Notes: generated by a model from the sequence alone, not told the origin. 64,000 nucleotides of DNA from Pseudobdellovibrio exovorus JSS (GCF_000348725.1 NC_020813.1:2587563-2651562); one strand, 5' to 3'; shown: positions 9,257 through 18,214, counted from the first letter of the stretch. Numbers and translations are program-made.

Positions 9257-10048
9257 TTAGGCTTTTGGGACCAAAGATTTTTCAGCGTTTTCAGCTTCTT
9301 CTGCGGCTTTCTTTCTTTCGAAGATTCCAACCACAACAATCGAAACCTCATAAAGTGCCCACATCGGCACAAGAAGTAAAATCATACTCAGAGCATCCGG
9401 CGGTGCCGCTATTGCCGAAACGGCGGCAATCCCCACGACAGCAAAACGGCGCTTTTCTTTTAGGAAGCGCTGACTGACTAAACCCAACATTCCCAAGAAT
9501 GAAATTAAAACCGGAAGTTGAAAGCAAAGACCAAAAACAATCGCGGTACGAGTCACAAATCCTAAATAGTGCTCGATGGTGATCATCGGTTTATCGATGC
9601 TTCCACCAAAACCCATCAAGAACTTGAAGGCCATTGGAAATACGATGTAGTAACTGAAAGCAAGACCCATCACAAACTGAAGCGTCCCGAAGAAAATAAA
9701 TCCTGTCGCTAAACGCTTTTCGCGGCGGTATAAAGCTGGCGCGACGAAGCTCCAAATTTGATATAACCAAAATGGCGCCGACAATAGCAAACCCACGACA
9801 AAAGAAATTTTGATGTGAGCCATGAACTTATCCATCGGTGCGGTGAAAACCAATCCACCCGTAGGCAAGTACTGTTGGATCGGAGTTCTAATAAAATCAA
9901 AAACCTGTTCGCTGAATCCCCAGCAGATCAACATCCCAATAAAAATTGCATACGCAGAGCGTGTCATGCGAACGCGCAGTTCTGAAAGATGATCGATCAG
10001 CGACATATTTCTGTCTTGAGATTCATTTTGATTATCAAGATGGTTCAT
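9257..10048 (-). CDS. tatC: Twin-arginine translocase subunit TatC
   Basis: About 263 residues with six hydrophobic segments. The family N-terminus SLIDHLSELRVRM, the first periplasmic-loop region before FTAPMDKFMAHIKISFVVG, and FWLYQIWSFVAPALYRREK are present. TatC binds twin-arginine signal peptides and, with TatB, forms the receptor of the folded-protein exporter. The ATG at 10048 overlaps the last codons of tatB by 14 nt, suggesting coupling. A later ATG at 10006 (MSLIDHLSEL) is an alternative start; neither has a strong SD. The charged C-terminal tail ends in AEEAENAEKSLVPKA. Confidence 0.93.
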   Translation of the reverse strand: MNHLDNQNESQDRNMSLIDHLSELRVRMTRSAYAIFIGMLICWGFSEQVFDFIRTPIQQYLPTGGLVFTAPMDKFMAHIKISFVVGLLLSAPFWLYQIWSFVAPALYRREKRLATGFIFFGTLQFVMGLAFSYYIVFPMAFKFLMGFGGSIDKPMITIEHYLGFVTRTAIVFGLCFQLPVLISFLGMLGLVSQRFLKEKRRFAVVGIAAVSAIAAPPDALSMILLLVPMWALYEVSIVVVGIFERKKAAEEAENAEKSLVPKA

Positions 10049-10379
10049 CTTTTTTGTCCGCTTTATCTGCTTGTGCTGTAGTCGTTGACTCTTCAATAAA
10101 TGGCTCATGTCCATTCGATGGCTGAGTTGAAGGTGGTTGCGGTTGGCTCATTTGGGCATTCTGCTGTTGATAGGAGTCCGGAGACTTATTCGGATTATAT
10201 TTAAAAAGATCTTCTGGTTTTAACATCGCGTCGCGCTTGATGTCGTCCCAGATTCCACCCGTATGGCGTTTCAGATCATTCACGAAACGTGCAAACTGAC
10301 GAGCCACTTCTGGAAGCTTATCCGGTGGTATCACGATCACAGCAATGATGATCAGTATTAGCATGTGAGAAAAACTCAT
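10035..10379 (-). CDS. tatB: Twin-arginine translocase subunit TatB (TatA/B family)
   Basis: 114 residues: one N-terminal transmembrane helix (MLILIIIAVIVI), a PPDKLPEVARQ hinge in place of the usual GPERLP, an amphipathic helix, and a long polar tail rich in Q, S, P and T. Length and placement upstream of tatC favour TatB over TatA. The usual Gly before the hinge Pro is missing (VIPPDKLPE). It overlaps tatC. Confidence 0.85.
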   Translation of the reverse strand: MSFSHMLILIIIAVIVIPPDKLPEVARQFARFVNDLKRHTGGIWDDIKRDAMLKPEDLFKYNPNKSPDSYQQQNAQMSQPQPPSTQPSNGHEPFIEESTTTAQADKADKKDEPS

Positions 10380-10415
10380 AAGTATCCCTGTTCACTTTGA
10401 TGATCTCAGTATCTA

Positions 10416-11033
10416 TTAGGCTTTAGACAGTTTCAATCGTTCTTTTGACGATGTCGCAGGTAGAGCCACTCCCAGCTCTGTTAGCTTTTCACGGGCCAAA
10501 TCTGAGCCAGTGCGCAAATAGCGATCATAGAGGCGAAGCACGTTTTGATCGGCCTGCACCTGAGATTTTTCACTGATATAATTCAGAACTTCAACAAAAT
10601 CCAAAAAGCGTTTAGAAAAGGTCTGAAACACTAAAGACAGAGAGTCTTCTTTTGTCCAAACCGAAAGATTCGAATAGGCCGCAGAGCCAATTTCCACATA
10701 GTAATCCACATCGACTAGCTTACGTTGTAAAGAGTCCGAAAAAAAACCTGTCAGATACAACGCTCGATCACCGACGATCTTCATCAATTCTTTTTTCTTA
10801 TTCGCTTCTGAGTTCATGGCCTGAAGATAGATTTCGGCGAAGGTTTCCAGTGGTTTTTCACCATTGCCTTCGTTCACAGGGCGATGAAAATTGCGCGAGT
10901 CGAGGTAATATTGAAGTAACTGCACCAGATAAACTTCAACATGGGGCGGGGTTTTTACTTTTCTGTTTTCGCAGGCCTCTTTTACAGCTTCTGAAAAGTG
11001 GGCTTCCGGCGTTAAAAACACAAAAGATTTCAT
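10416..11033 (-). CDS. Conserved-looking protein of unknown function
   Basis: 205 residues, soluble, no signal peptide or membrane segment. It begins MKSFVFLTPEAHFSEAVKEACENRKVKTPPHVEVYLVQLLQYYLDSR (read in pieces) and is predicted largely helical. AAGGAG lies 10 nt before the ATG. It sits 36 bp upstream of tatB on the same strand and may be co-transcribed with tatBC. I do not recognise the family. The coding bias and SD make it a confident gene of unknown role. Confidence 0.75.
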   Translation of the reverse strand: MKSFVFLTPEAHFSEAVKEACENRKVKTPPHVEVYLVQLLQYYLDSRNFHRPVNEGNGEKPLETFAEIYLQAMNSEANKKKELMKIVGDRALYLTGFFSDSLQRKLVDVDYYVEIGSAAYSNLSVWTKEDSLSLVFQTFSKRFLDFVEVLNYISEKSQVQADQNVLRLYDRYLRTGSDLAREKLTELGVALPATSSKERLKLSKA

Positions 11034-11157
11034 TCTGAGACAACTCCTTTGTACCTGTTACTATTTTATCGGCATTTTCTTTAGACCGCTTAAAGTTTAA
11101 GACACAACACCCGAGTTTTCGACTTAAGGCCAGTCAAACAGAATCCGATAGGACCCT

Positions 11158-12240
11158 ATGGCTATAGATTTCGGTCCTATCAAAAGCTTAATGGATTCCA
11201 GCGATATTTCAGAAGTGATGATCAATGCATGGAGCAAAATTTACGCGGAACACAAAGGGCTTTTGATTGCAACAAGCGCCAAATTTATTGATGCCCGTCA
11301 GTTTGAAGAATTACTTCATTCCATCTTAGCCGCAGACAAAAAAGATCCGCAACAGGGGCTCTTCTTTGATGGCGTGATTCATCCCTATGGTTATCGCTAC
11401 AACATTACGTTTCCTCCGATGTCGCCTCGTGGACCGAGTTTAACTATTCGTAAATTCAACGTAAAAAACTTTACGTTACAGGATTTAATAAAGTCTGATT
11501 TTATCAGTGGCTCGGCGGCGCAGTTTCTACACTTTGCCGTACAAAGTCGTTTAAGCATTATTATTTCAGGTGGAACTGGTAGCGGAAAAACATCGTTCCT
11601 CAACACTTTAGGCTCGATGATTCCGCAGAGCGAACGCATCGTCAGCATTGAAGACGTGGCCGAGCTGCGCCTGAACCATCCTAACTGGTTACCCCTACAA
11701 GCTGTGCGGCAAGATGTACTGGGCGAAACGCGCTCGGTGACTCCGCGCGATTGTTTGGTGAATGCTCTGCGCATGCGACCTGATCGCATTATTGTGGGCG
11801 AGTGCCGTAAAGATGAAACTTTCGATATGTTGCAAGCGATGAACACTGGGCATGATGGCTCTATGACCACAGTTCATGGCAATACTCCGTCTGAGGCTCT
11901 GCTGCGCTTGGAAAGTCTGGTACAATTTTCTGGAATTGATTTGCCGATTCGTCATCTGCGAATGCAAATGTCGAAAGGAATTGATCTGGTCATTCAAATC
12001 CGACGACGTGCAGATGGAAAACGCGAAGTCAGTGAAATTATCGAGCTAACAGGAATGGAAGGCGAAGTGATTTCCAGATCGCCTATTTATGAAAGAAATA
12101 GAAACGGAGAACTGGCGTCTGTAGGTTATGTCCCGCGCAGTCTTGATAAAATCAACCGCGAAAAGACCCTACTGCCCGCTTCGCATTTTACGAAGCCTCC
12201 GACCTCTACAAATCCTACTGTAACGAAGAAGGCCTCTTAA
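11158..12240 (+). CDS. CpaF/TadA-type secretion ATPase (type II/IV secretion ATPase family)
   Basis: 360 residues. An N-terminal domain of about 100 residues (SDISEVMINAW, PYGYRYNITFPPM, RGPSLTIRKF) precedes the RecA-like core with Walker A GGTGSGKT (138-145), the Asp-box region RIVSIEDVAELRL, Walker B-like RPDRIIVGECR and the His-box region TGHDGSMTTVHGNTP. These ATPases power Flp-type pilus assembly or related secretion. It stands alone: no tad/cpa neighbours are visible. The C-terminal tail is Thr/Pro-rich (TKPPTSTNPTVTKKAS). AGGA lies close to ATG 11158. Its role cannot be assigned beyond the family. Confidence 0.9.
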   Translation: MAIDFGPIKSLMDSSDISEVMINAWSKIYAEHKGLLIATSAKFIDARQFEELLHSILAADKKDPQQGLFFDGVIHPYGYRYNITFPPMSPRGPSLTIRKFNVKNFTLQDLIKSDFISGSAAQFLHFAVQSRLSIIISGGTGSGKTSFLNTLGSMIPQSERIVSIEDVAELRLNHPNWLPLQAVRQDVLGETRSVTPRDCLVNALRMRPDRIIVGECRKDETFDMLQAMNTGHDGSMTTVHGNTPSEALLRLESLVQFSGIDLPIRHLRMQMSKGIDLVIQIRRRADGKREVSEIIELTGMEGEVISRSPIYERNRNGELASVGYVPRSLDKINREKTLLPASHFTKPPTSTNPTVTKKAS

Positions 12241-12307
12241 AATATCTTTAAAGGCCCTTAACAAATTAAATCAGTAAATTAAATTAGCGAATTAATCTAA
12301 AATCGAA

Positions 12308-13393
12308 CTAGCGGATATTCGATGCCCCGATAGTTAGATCCATCATGATTCTTTCTTTGAAGCGCTTGAAATCTTTTTCGGCCGAGTCTTGAATCATCGA
12401 TCCAAATGAGATTTTATCGTGGCTCCATTGGCTGTCTGTTCCGAAAAGTAAAATCCACTCAGCACTTTCTTTAATCACAACCAAGCCCGTGCTTCCCGCC
12501 ACTTGATTTTTTGAACGGCCATCTTTTGCAAACTCGGCGTGGTCACCAGTCGCTTTGATGTTGTAACTGCCCGTGTAGAAGTACTTCACATTTTGTTCCC
12601 CGCTAAGAACTTCGCCGGCACTGTAAAGAGCTGTAGCGCATCTCCAACCCAAGATTTGACGGCATTTCTTAATCGCCATGTCGGTGCCGATTTCAATAGA
12701 CGCAGGTGCCTGTGGTGGCTTCCACGTATCGTCATTACCACGCGTGTAACGAATGTCCGATTGTTGTAAGTTATCAACCATCGAGTACTCATAGGCGTGA
12801 TCGCTTGGACGGGCCGAACGACGATAGGAACTGAGTGTGTTCAATAAACTTTCCGCCGTCAGATTGGCCTTGTCGGCACTTTTATAGATCATCAAAAAAT
12901 TGCGGTTAACAGCCGCACTCGGTTCGCCGTTAGTGAACTGAATGTTCACTCCTTTATTCTTTATAATGTTGGAGTCAATTTGGTTGATCGCGGCCAAAAC
13001 AGCATTCAACTTGTCAGCCTCTGAGCTTGAATTAAACGCCGTCAACACGCGCTCAACATCATTTAAAATATTTTCGTTGGCTTGCATCGTGCGCTCGGAC
13101 TCACTTTGATTTTTATCTAAGGACTTCGCCGGAGAAATCACACGATTATAGAGTTCATTATTACCGACAGTGCGCTCGATCAGCATTTCGCGTAGAGCTT
13201 CGATTTCCATTTGAGTTGACGCCAATTGGCTGGATACATCTGACGTTCCAGACGCTTCAACAGTTCCACTCGCCGTCACCCCTGCCGGAGAGGCCACAGC
13301 AAAAACCAGCTCTCCAGCGAAAGCAGCTTGGGATTGAGCCGCGATAATAACAGACAAAATCAGCGCCTTACGGCCTTTTTGAATAGAAAACAC
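12308..13393 (-). CDS. Secreted protein of unknown function
   Basis: 361 residues starting at GTG 13393, with AAAGGAG 5 nt upstream. A Sec signal peptide is clear (KGRKALILSVIIAAQSQAAFAGE, cleavage likely after AFA). A predicted coiled-coil or helical region with ASTQMEIEALREML follows, then a long helical stretch and a C-terminal domain containing the Cys pair KKCRQILGWRCATA, which could form a disulphide. I recognise no family. It converges with the CpaF-like gene across a 67-bp AT-rich gap without a clear hairpin. Confidence 0.75.
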   Translation of the reverse strand: MFSIQKGRKALILSVIIAAQSQAAFAGELVFAVASPAGVTASGTVEASGTSDVSSQLASTQMEIEALREMLIERTVGNNELYNRVISPAKSLDKNQSESERTMQANENILNDVERVLTAFNSSSEADKLNAVLAAINQIDSNIIKNKGVNIQFTNGEPSAAVNRNFLMIYKSADKANLTAESLLNTLSSYRRSARPSDHAYEYSMVDNLQQSDIRYTRGNDDTWKPPQAPASIEIGTDMAIKKCRQILGWRCATALYSAGEVLSGEQNVKYFYTGSYNIKATGDHAEFAKDGRSKNQVAGSTGLVVIKESAEWILLFGTDSQWSHDKISFGSMIQDSAEKDFKRFKERIMMDLTIGASNIR

Positions 13394-13476
13394 GTGAACT
13401 CCTTTAAAAAATTAATTCCAACCGTGTTTTCCAAAAGCAAACTCAAAACCACCCTTATAACTGTTATAATGCATTA

Positions 13477-13501
13477 CAACTGTCTTAAAGTGAGACAGTT
13501 G
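13477..13501. promoter_or_regulatory. 9-bp inverted repeat upstream of the secreted unknown gene
   Basis: CAACTGTCT (13477-13485) and AGACAGTTG (13493-13501) flank a 7-base loop, 84-108 bp upstream of the GTG start. TA-rich -10-like hexamers (TATAAG on the minus strand near 13457) lie between it and the gene. It could be an operator or a leader hairpin; there is no T-run on either side. Confidence 0.35.
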
Positions 13502-13578
13502 ACGAAAAAGGTAGGCCGTACCGTATCCGGCGATATAGAGCATTTGAATGAATTTCTTTTTGTTCATATGAACCTTCT

Positions 13579-14034
13579 TTAAAGAGACTCCTCATATATT
13601 TTTTCAAGATTTCCCTGATGATCAAATGTCCATATAGAATATTTTTTGTATCTAAAGCTTTCCACAATCACAATTATCCGATAATTGGACTCATTTAAAA
13701 ATGGTCTGTAGCGTTCTTCGATCTTATCTGAGTAATCCGAGGGTATGTCTCGAAAGTAACTGTAGCCCTTTACCTCACTACCCATATTCAAATATCTATT
13801 GTTTTCTTCCGTGTTAAAATTATATTTTTCAAATTCTTTTTTGAAAGAGTCCTGAGAGACTTTAAACATTTCCATAATATGTTTCGCCGAACTTCGTTCG
13901 TAAACACTGAAAGCGAAGGATTTGTATTTCAGAGAAACAAAGACTGCTAAAAATACGACGATTGTAAGTAATATAACAATTCCCACTCTTTTGAAGTCGA
14001 CTTTCAATGAACTCGAAATTTGGGAAAATCTCAA
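13579..14034 (-). CDS. Small single-pass membrane protein inside the REP-bounded segment
   Basis: About 151 residues from a TTG at 14034 that has GAAGGAG nine nt upstream; an in-frame TTG at 14052 overlaps that SD and is less likely. One N-terminal transmembrane helix (VGIVILLTIVVFLAVFVSLKY) is followed by a hydrophilic, Tyr/Lys/Glu-rich domain ending YSIWTFDHQGNLEKIYEESL. The layout (N-terminal helix, small soluble domain ending in a W-x-D strand) recalls pilin-like proteins, but no prepilin cleavage site (G-F-x4-E) is seen. Base composition is clearly more AT-rich than its neighbours, suggesting transfer. Confidence 0.6.
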   Translation of the reverse strand: MRFSQISSSLKVDFKRVGIVILLTIVVFLAVFVSLKYKSFAFSVYERSSAKHIMEMFKVSQDSFKKEFEKYNFNTEENNRYLNMGSEVKGYSYFRDIPSDYSDKIEERYRPFLNESNYRIIVIVESFRYKKYSIWTFDHQGNLEKIYEESL

Positions 14035-14191
14035 TCTTACGTACTCCTTCAAACAGCGATATATTTTCGGAGTGCCCCTACGGGATCTAAAGCGTCTTTA
14101 TTTGAGAATACATAAAATATTAAGTGATCTTAGCTATTTATGAATGGAAACAATTTTTTATTTCTTCTTTATAAGGATTTTTTGAAGACTC

Positions 14192-14221
14192 AGCTCTGCT
14201 TTTAACAATAAAAACAGAGCT
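14192..14221. other. Stem-loop downstream of the M16 protease gene
   Basis: AGCTCTG (14192-14198) pairs with CAGAGCT (14215-14221), and TTTT pairs with AAAA inside, with a C/A mismatch. It lies 54 bp beyond the M16 stop on the minus strand and could end that transcript. It has no good T-run, so the call is tentative. Confidence 0.35.
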
Positions 14222-14274
14222 TAAAACGAACACGCTCTATCTGTAAGCGCGTATATTTCCGGATAAGGTACGGC

Positions 14275-16947
14275 CTACATTTTCTCTTTCCCCACAATGC
14301 TCACCACGTGGGGTTGGCTGAAGAGGCGCTCGGATAGTTCTAGGATTTTGTCGGCGGTGATTTTGTTGTACTCTTCGGCGATGTTCAGGCTTTGTTCGTA
14401 GTCATTGCCATAAACTTCGTCAAAGGCGATTAAATTACATAACGCCGATTTTTTCTGAAGACCGATGTCGTGCTGACCAATTAAGTATTTTTTAGCGCGA
14501 CTGATTTCGTCTTCACTGACTTTTTCTTTTCTGAGCTTGTTGAATTCCGCATGGAACATTTCAATCGACTTGTCGACTTTTTCAGGCGAGCACGCAATGT
14601 AACCGCCGAAGTAACCAGTCTCTAGTGATTCCATTTTTAGCGGAGACACCGAGTAAGCCAAAGAGTTTTTATCGCGAAGTTCAAAGAACAATCGTCCACC
14701 CTGCCCTGCCAATACCGCTTCAATCGCCTGTAGTGTGTAGCGATCTGGATCCGTTAAAGTTAATCCGCGCCAGCCGACGATCACATGGGATTGCTCTTTG
14801 TCTTTTTCAAGGAAGCGCTTTTTATTTTCTGTAAGCGCGGCCATTTTGTGTTCGCGCTTACCAGAGCCGTGACCTTGAATGTTTTTTTCGATTTTCTTCA
14901 ACGCCGACAGCCATTGTTTTTTATTGTAATCACCCACAACCACAACCGTTAGATCCCGATTATTTAAAGTATTATCTTTTAATTGCAGAATGCGTTCGCG
15001 TGTCAGATTCGGCAAAGTCAGCGCTGTTCCTACAGCCTCGTAAGAGAGTGGATGATCCCCGAAAATTTCTTTTAAGAACTGGCGCACACACAAGCTCGAA
15101 GGATGATCTTCACGCGAGCGAATGATTTGCTCGATCACTTCTTTTTCACGCTGAATGATCTGCTCATCAAATGTTGAATTTAAAATGGAATCCACCGCGA
15201 TCTCTAAAGCCTTGTCTTCAAAAGCAGACAAATAATCTAAAGAAAATCCATTGGTGTTTTTTCCAGAAAAGGCCGAAAAACCAATGGCAGACTCTTCTAG
15301 CTCTTGTAGAACTTGCTGTTCGCTACGTGTTTCTGTGCCGCTAACCCATACGCGTGACGTCAGTTCAGATAAACCCATTGTGTTTGGCTCTTCTAAACGA
15401 GCGCCACCGCGATAAACTAATTTTGCCGAAACAGTCGGTGTGTCTTTTGATTCTTTAAATAAAACTTTTATTCCTGAATCTAAAGTTACTGTTTCCACTT
15501 TTTTCTGAGCTGATGTTGTCGTGTTTTTTAACACCAAGTTTGGAATCTGCGGCTTTTTCGCTTTTTTCGCTGACTTCTGAGCCTTTGATTTTTTCGCACC
15601 TTTAGCGGCTAGGGCTGCTTCTTTTTTTGCAGCGGCTTTAGCCGCTTTTCTGGCTTCTAATTCGGCCTTCCACATGGCTGGAATTTTTGCCAGATGTGGG
15701 CCTGACTGTTTTTCGTCGATATCACCTAAAAAGGCCGCGCTTAGCGTTTCAATTTTCAAATATTTTTTAGCCACCGCTTGAACGTCTTTCGGCGTGACTT
15801 TACTTAAAGCTTTTAAATATTTCTTTTGAGCATTCTGATCGCCGAAATAGAACTCTTGCGATCCTGCCTTATTGGCTAAGCCATCAACTGTTTCAACCGA
15901 GTAAAATTGCTCGGAAGAAATGGCGACACGGGCCCTTTTGATTTCATTCCAATCCGGTTCGTTTTCTTGCAAGTGATGAATTTGTTGGAAGACCTCTTTC
16001 ACCACTTCGTCCATCTTGTTTCCTTGATAGTGAGCCGAAACAGCAAAAAGACCTTGATCCTGCGGATTGTAGCTGAAAGCTGAAATCGAACTGACCACTG
16101 GTTTTTCTAGGCGAAGTTTTTTGACTAACACCGAGCTGTCCCCTTGACCCAAAACCATCGCCAGCACATCAAGCGCCGGAATATCTTTGTGGCGCACGTT
16201 CGGTGCCTTAAACGCCAAATGCAAATGGCGATCCTGAATTTTGTACTGCTGTACTTTGTACTGAAATTTTTTCTGTACAGGTTCTTTGGCGCGGGTCACT
16301 TTACGAAGTTTGTAGGGTTTGAATCCGCCGAAATACTCAAGAACTTTCTTTTTCATTTCTGGCGTTTCAAAGTCTCCGCTAACCACTAGGAACATGTTCG
16401 ATGGTACATAACGGGACTGATAGAACTGTTTAATTTTTTTCGCAGACCAGCCACGCACATTTTTTTCGTAACCAATTACGGGAATACCATAGGCGTGTTT
16501 TTTAAACGCAGAAGAGAACAACAACTGCGAGGATCTGCGGCCCGGAGAATCCTGACCCATCTTGATCTCTTCACAAACCACTTCACGTTCGCTGTCGATC
16601 TCGGCCGGATCGAATGTTGGATAACCCATCATTTGACTGACCACATCTAGGGCCACATCGCTGAATGTTTTAGAAATCGTGACATAGAAAACTGTTTGAT
16701 CGAAAGAGGTATAGGCGTTTAGTTCGCCCCCCGACGCCTCTACTGTGTTGGCGATTTCGCCGACTTTGAACTTATCTGTGCCTTTAAAGACCAAATGTTC
16801 GATAAAGTGACTGATGCCCTCTTCTGATTTTTTTTCGTCGGCACTGCCAGTTTTAACCCACATCTGCACGCTGACCACAGGGGACTTCTTGCTTTCGATT
16901 AAGAGGACTTTCATTTTGTTTTTAAGTTGATATTTTGTCTGCTTCAT
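14275..16947 (-). CDS. M16 (pitrilysin/insulinase) zinc metalloprotease, two-domain
   Basis: 890 residues with two M16 repeats. The N-terminal repeat carries the inverted zinc motif HFIEH (His47, Glu50, His51) and the downstream EREVVCEE region with the third ligand. The C-terminal repeat (from about residue 485) lacks HxxEH (LSELTSRVW at that place), as expected for the inactive partner half. A very Ala/Lys-rich linker (about 425-467) joins them. No signal peptide is evident, so the protein is predicted cytoplasmic unless exported otherwise. AAGGAAC precedes the ATG. The TAG stop is formed by the foot of a REP-like arm. It is divergent from hemW with only 13 bp between the start codons. Confidence 0.9.
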   Translation of the reverse strand: MKQTKYQLKNKMKVLLIESKKSPVVSVQMWVKTGSADEKKSEEGISHFIEHLVFKGTDKFKVGEIANTVEASGGELNAYTSFDQTVFYVTISKTFSDVALDVVSQMMGYPTFDPAEIDSEREVVCEEIKMGQDSPGRRSSQLLFSSAFKKHAYGIPVIGYEKNVRGWSAKKIKQFYQSRYVPSNMFLVVSGDFETPEMKKKVLEYFGGFKPYKLRKVTRAKEPVQKKFQYKVQQYKIQDRHLHLAFKAPNVRHKDIPALDVLAMVLGQGDSSVLVKKLRLEKPVVSSISAFSYNPQDQGLFAVSAHYQGNKMDEVVKEVFQQIHHLQENEPDWNEIKRARVAISSEQFYSVETVDGLANKAGSQEFYFGDQNAQKKYLKALSKVTPKDVQAVAKKYLKIETLSAAFLGDIDEKQSGPHLAKIPAMWKAELEARKAAKAAAKKEAALAAKGAKKSKAQKSAKKAKKPQIPNLVLKNTTTSAQKKVETVTLDSGIKVLFKESKDTPTVSAKLVYRGGARLEEPNTMGLSELTSRVWVSGTETRSEQQVLQELEESAIGFSAFSGKNTNGFSLDYLSAFEDKALEIAVDSILNSTFDEQIIQREKEVIEQIIRSREDHPSSLCVRQFLKEIFGDHPLSYEAVGTALTLPNLTRERILQLKDNTLNNRDLTVVVVGDYNKKQWLSALKKIEKNIQGHGSGKREHKMAALTENKKRFLEKDKEQSHVIVGWRGLTLTDPDRYTLQAIEAVLAGQGGRLFFELRDKNSLAYSVSPLKMESLETGYFGGYIACSPEKVDKSIEMFHAEFNKLRKEKVSEDEISRAKKYLIGQHDIGLQKKSALCNLIAFDEVYGNDYEQSLNIAEEYNKITADKILELSERLFSQPHVVSIVGKEKM

Positions 16948-16954
16948 TTATAAG
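16927..16954 (+). promoter_or_regulatory. Candidate promoter giving a leaderless hemW transcript
   Basis: TTGATA (16927-16932), a 16-bp spacer and TATAAG (16949-16954) each match the sigma-70 consensus at 5 of 6 positions. The -10 ends 6 bp before the hemW ATG, so the predicted start of transcription falls on or next to the A of the ATG. The promoter lies partly inside the divergent M16 coding region. Confidence 0.5.
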
Positions 16955-16960
16955 TTCCTT

Positions 16961-18169
16961 ATGTCTGAGCTGTCTAAGCAATTTGGGATTTATATTCACA
17001 TTCCGTACTGTCTGCAAAGGTGCACCTATTGCGACTTTGCGACCTACGTGCATTCCGAAATTCGTCCTCCTGAAGTTTACGTGGCCGCTGTTAAAAAAGA
17101 AATTTCCAATAAGAAAAATCTATTTAGGCATCAACAGGACAAACCCATCGACACACTTTATTTTGGCGGCGGAACTCCAAGTCTGATTCCGGCTCATTTG
17201 ATTGTAGAACTGATTTCAGAACTCGCCAAGTTCGGATACAGAACTGGACCAAACACCGAGATCACGATTGAAATCAATCCAGCCACTGTAGATGAAAAAA
17301 AATTAGAAACCTATTTAGCTGCCGGAGTAAACCGCTTCAGTGTGGGCGCTCAGAGTTTTTCAGATCGTCTGCTTAAAATGGTGAATCGCGAGCACAACTC
17401 GGCCCAGACCATACAGACACTAGAGCTGCTGAAAAAGTATGATCTTAATTTCTCTTTCGATGTTCTGTTTGCTCTGCCAACACAGACTGTTAAAGAACTC
17501 ACCTACGACATCAAAGTCGCCACCGAGATGGGTTCCCGTCACATTTCGCCCTATTGTCTAACCGTTCCTGAGGGTCATCCTCTGTCTAAAAATCGCCCGC
17601 TAGATGATGAACAGATTGAAATGTTTCAAATCATCCATCGTGAACTGACGGCTAAAAAATTTCATCGCTACGAGATTTCCAATTACGCTTTGTCTGGATT
17701 TGAATCGCAGCACAATTTATTGTACTGGACAGATAAGGACTTTTGGGGTCTAGGACTCAGCGCCCACTCGTATGCGCGATCAGCGCAGCACGATATGAAG
17801 CCACAACAGTGGGGTTCGCGTTTTTGGAATATCAATTCGTTCGAGCTTTATTTACAGCAAATGGAAAGTGAGTCGGAATTGGCGGGGCTTGATCACTATA
17901 TTCCCCGTCAAATCGAACACTTACAGAAGCATGAATCCCTTTCTGATTACTGCTACACCTCCCTACGTCTAGACCGAGGTCTGTCTGTGGATAAGCTCGG
18001 GGAAAAGTACGGAAGCAAGACGAAAGACGCGGTTATCACACTGGCTGAAGATCTAGTAAACAGATCCCTTTTACAGAACTCGGAAGGCCATTATCGCCTG
18101 ACAGAAAATGGGGTTTTAATCAGCAATCAAATCTTTGAAAAATTCAGTTTTTCAGAAGACGACTTATAA
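16961..18169 (+). CDS. hemW: HemW-like radical SAM protein (heme chaperone, CPO-like)
   Basis: 402 residues. The N-terminus GIYIHIPYCLQRCTYCDF holds the radical SAM CxxxCxxC motif (Cys17, Cys21, Cys24), followed by YFGGGTPSL, TIEINPATV, NRFSVGAQSF and SFDVLFALPTQT, all typical of HemW/HemN-like proteins. The CTYC form with Cys rather than the HemN pattern, and the HemW-type C-terminal domain, favour HemW, a heme-binding protein rather than a true coproporphyrinogen oxidase. The ATG at 16961 has no SD, and in-frame alternatives would cut into the conserved IYIHIPYC strand. It is upstream of grpE-dnaJ on the same strand, with a 113-bp gap. Confidence 0.9.
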   Translation: MSELSKQFGIYIHIPYCLQRCTYCDFATYVHSEIRPPEVYVAAVKKEISNKKNLFRHQQDKPIDTLYFGGGTPSLIPAHLIVELISELAKFGYRTGPNTEITIEINPATVDEKKLETYLAAGVNRFSVGAQSFSDRLLKMVNREHNSAQTIQTLELLKKYDLNFSFDVLFALPTQTVKELTYDIKVATEMGSRHISPYCLTVPEGHPLSKNRPLDDEQIEMFQIIHRELTAKKFHRYEISNYALSGFESQHNLLYWTDKDFWGLGLSAHSYARSAQHDMKPQQWGSRFWNINSFELYLQQMESESELAGLDHYIPRQIEHLQKHESLSDYCYTSLRLDRGLSVDKLGEKYGSKTKDAVITLAEDLVNRSLLQNSEGHYRLTENGVLISNQIFEKFSFSEDDL

Positions 18170-18214
18170 GCCTATTTTACTCGCTTTACGGCTTGGTTTA
18201 TTGCCTGAGGCGCA

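Larger units (their letters stand above)
13510..14278. mobile_element. REP-bounded 769-bp segment with an enclosed ORF
   Basis: The left arm at 13510-13537 (GTAGGCCGTACCGTATCCGG, one mismatch to the majority, then CGATATA) and the right arm at 14252-14278 (inverted, majority sequence) point outward with their GTAG feet at the outer edges. The segment is visibly more AT-rich than its surroundings and contains one plausible gene. The right foot supplies the stop codon of the M16 protease gene. Whether the whole segment ever moved as a unit is unproven; two independent REP insertions would look similar. Confidence 0.55.

Noticed and set aside
10652-11038. Plus-strand ORF of 128 codons
   Set aside because: It is the antisense shadow of the 205-residue gene, which has a clear SD and coding bias.
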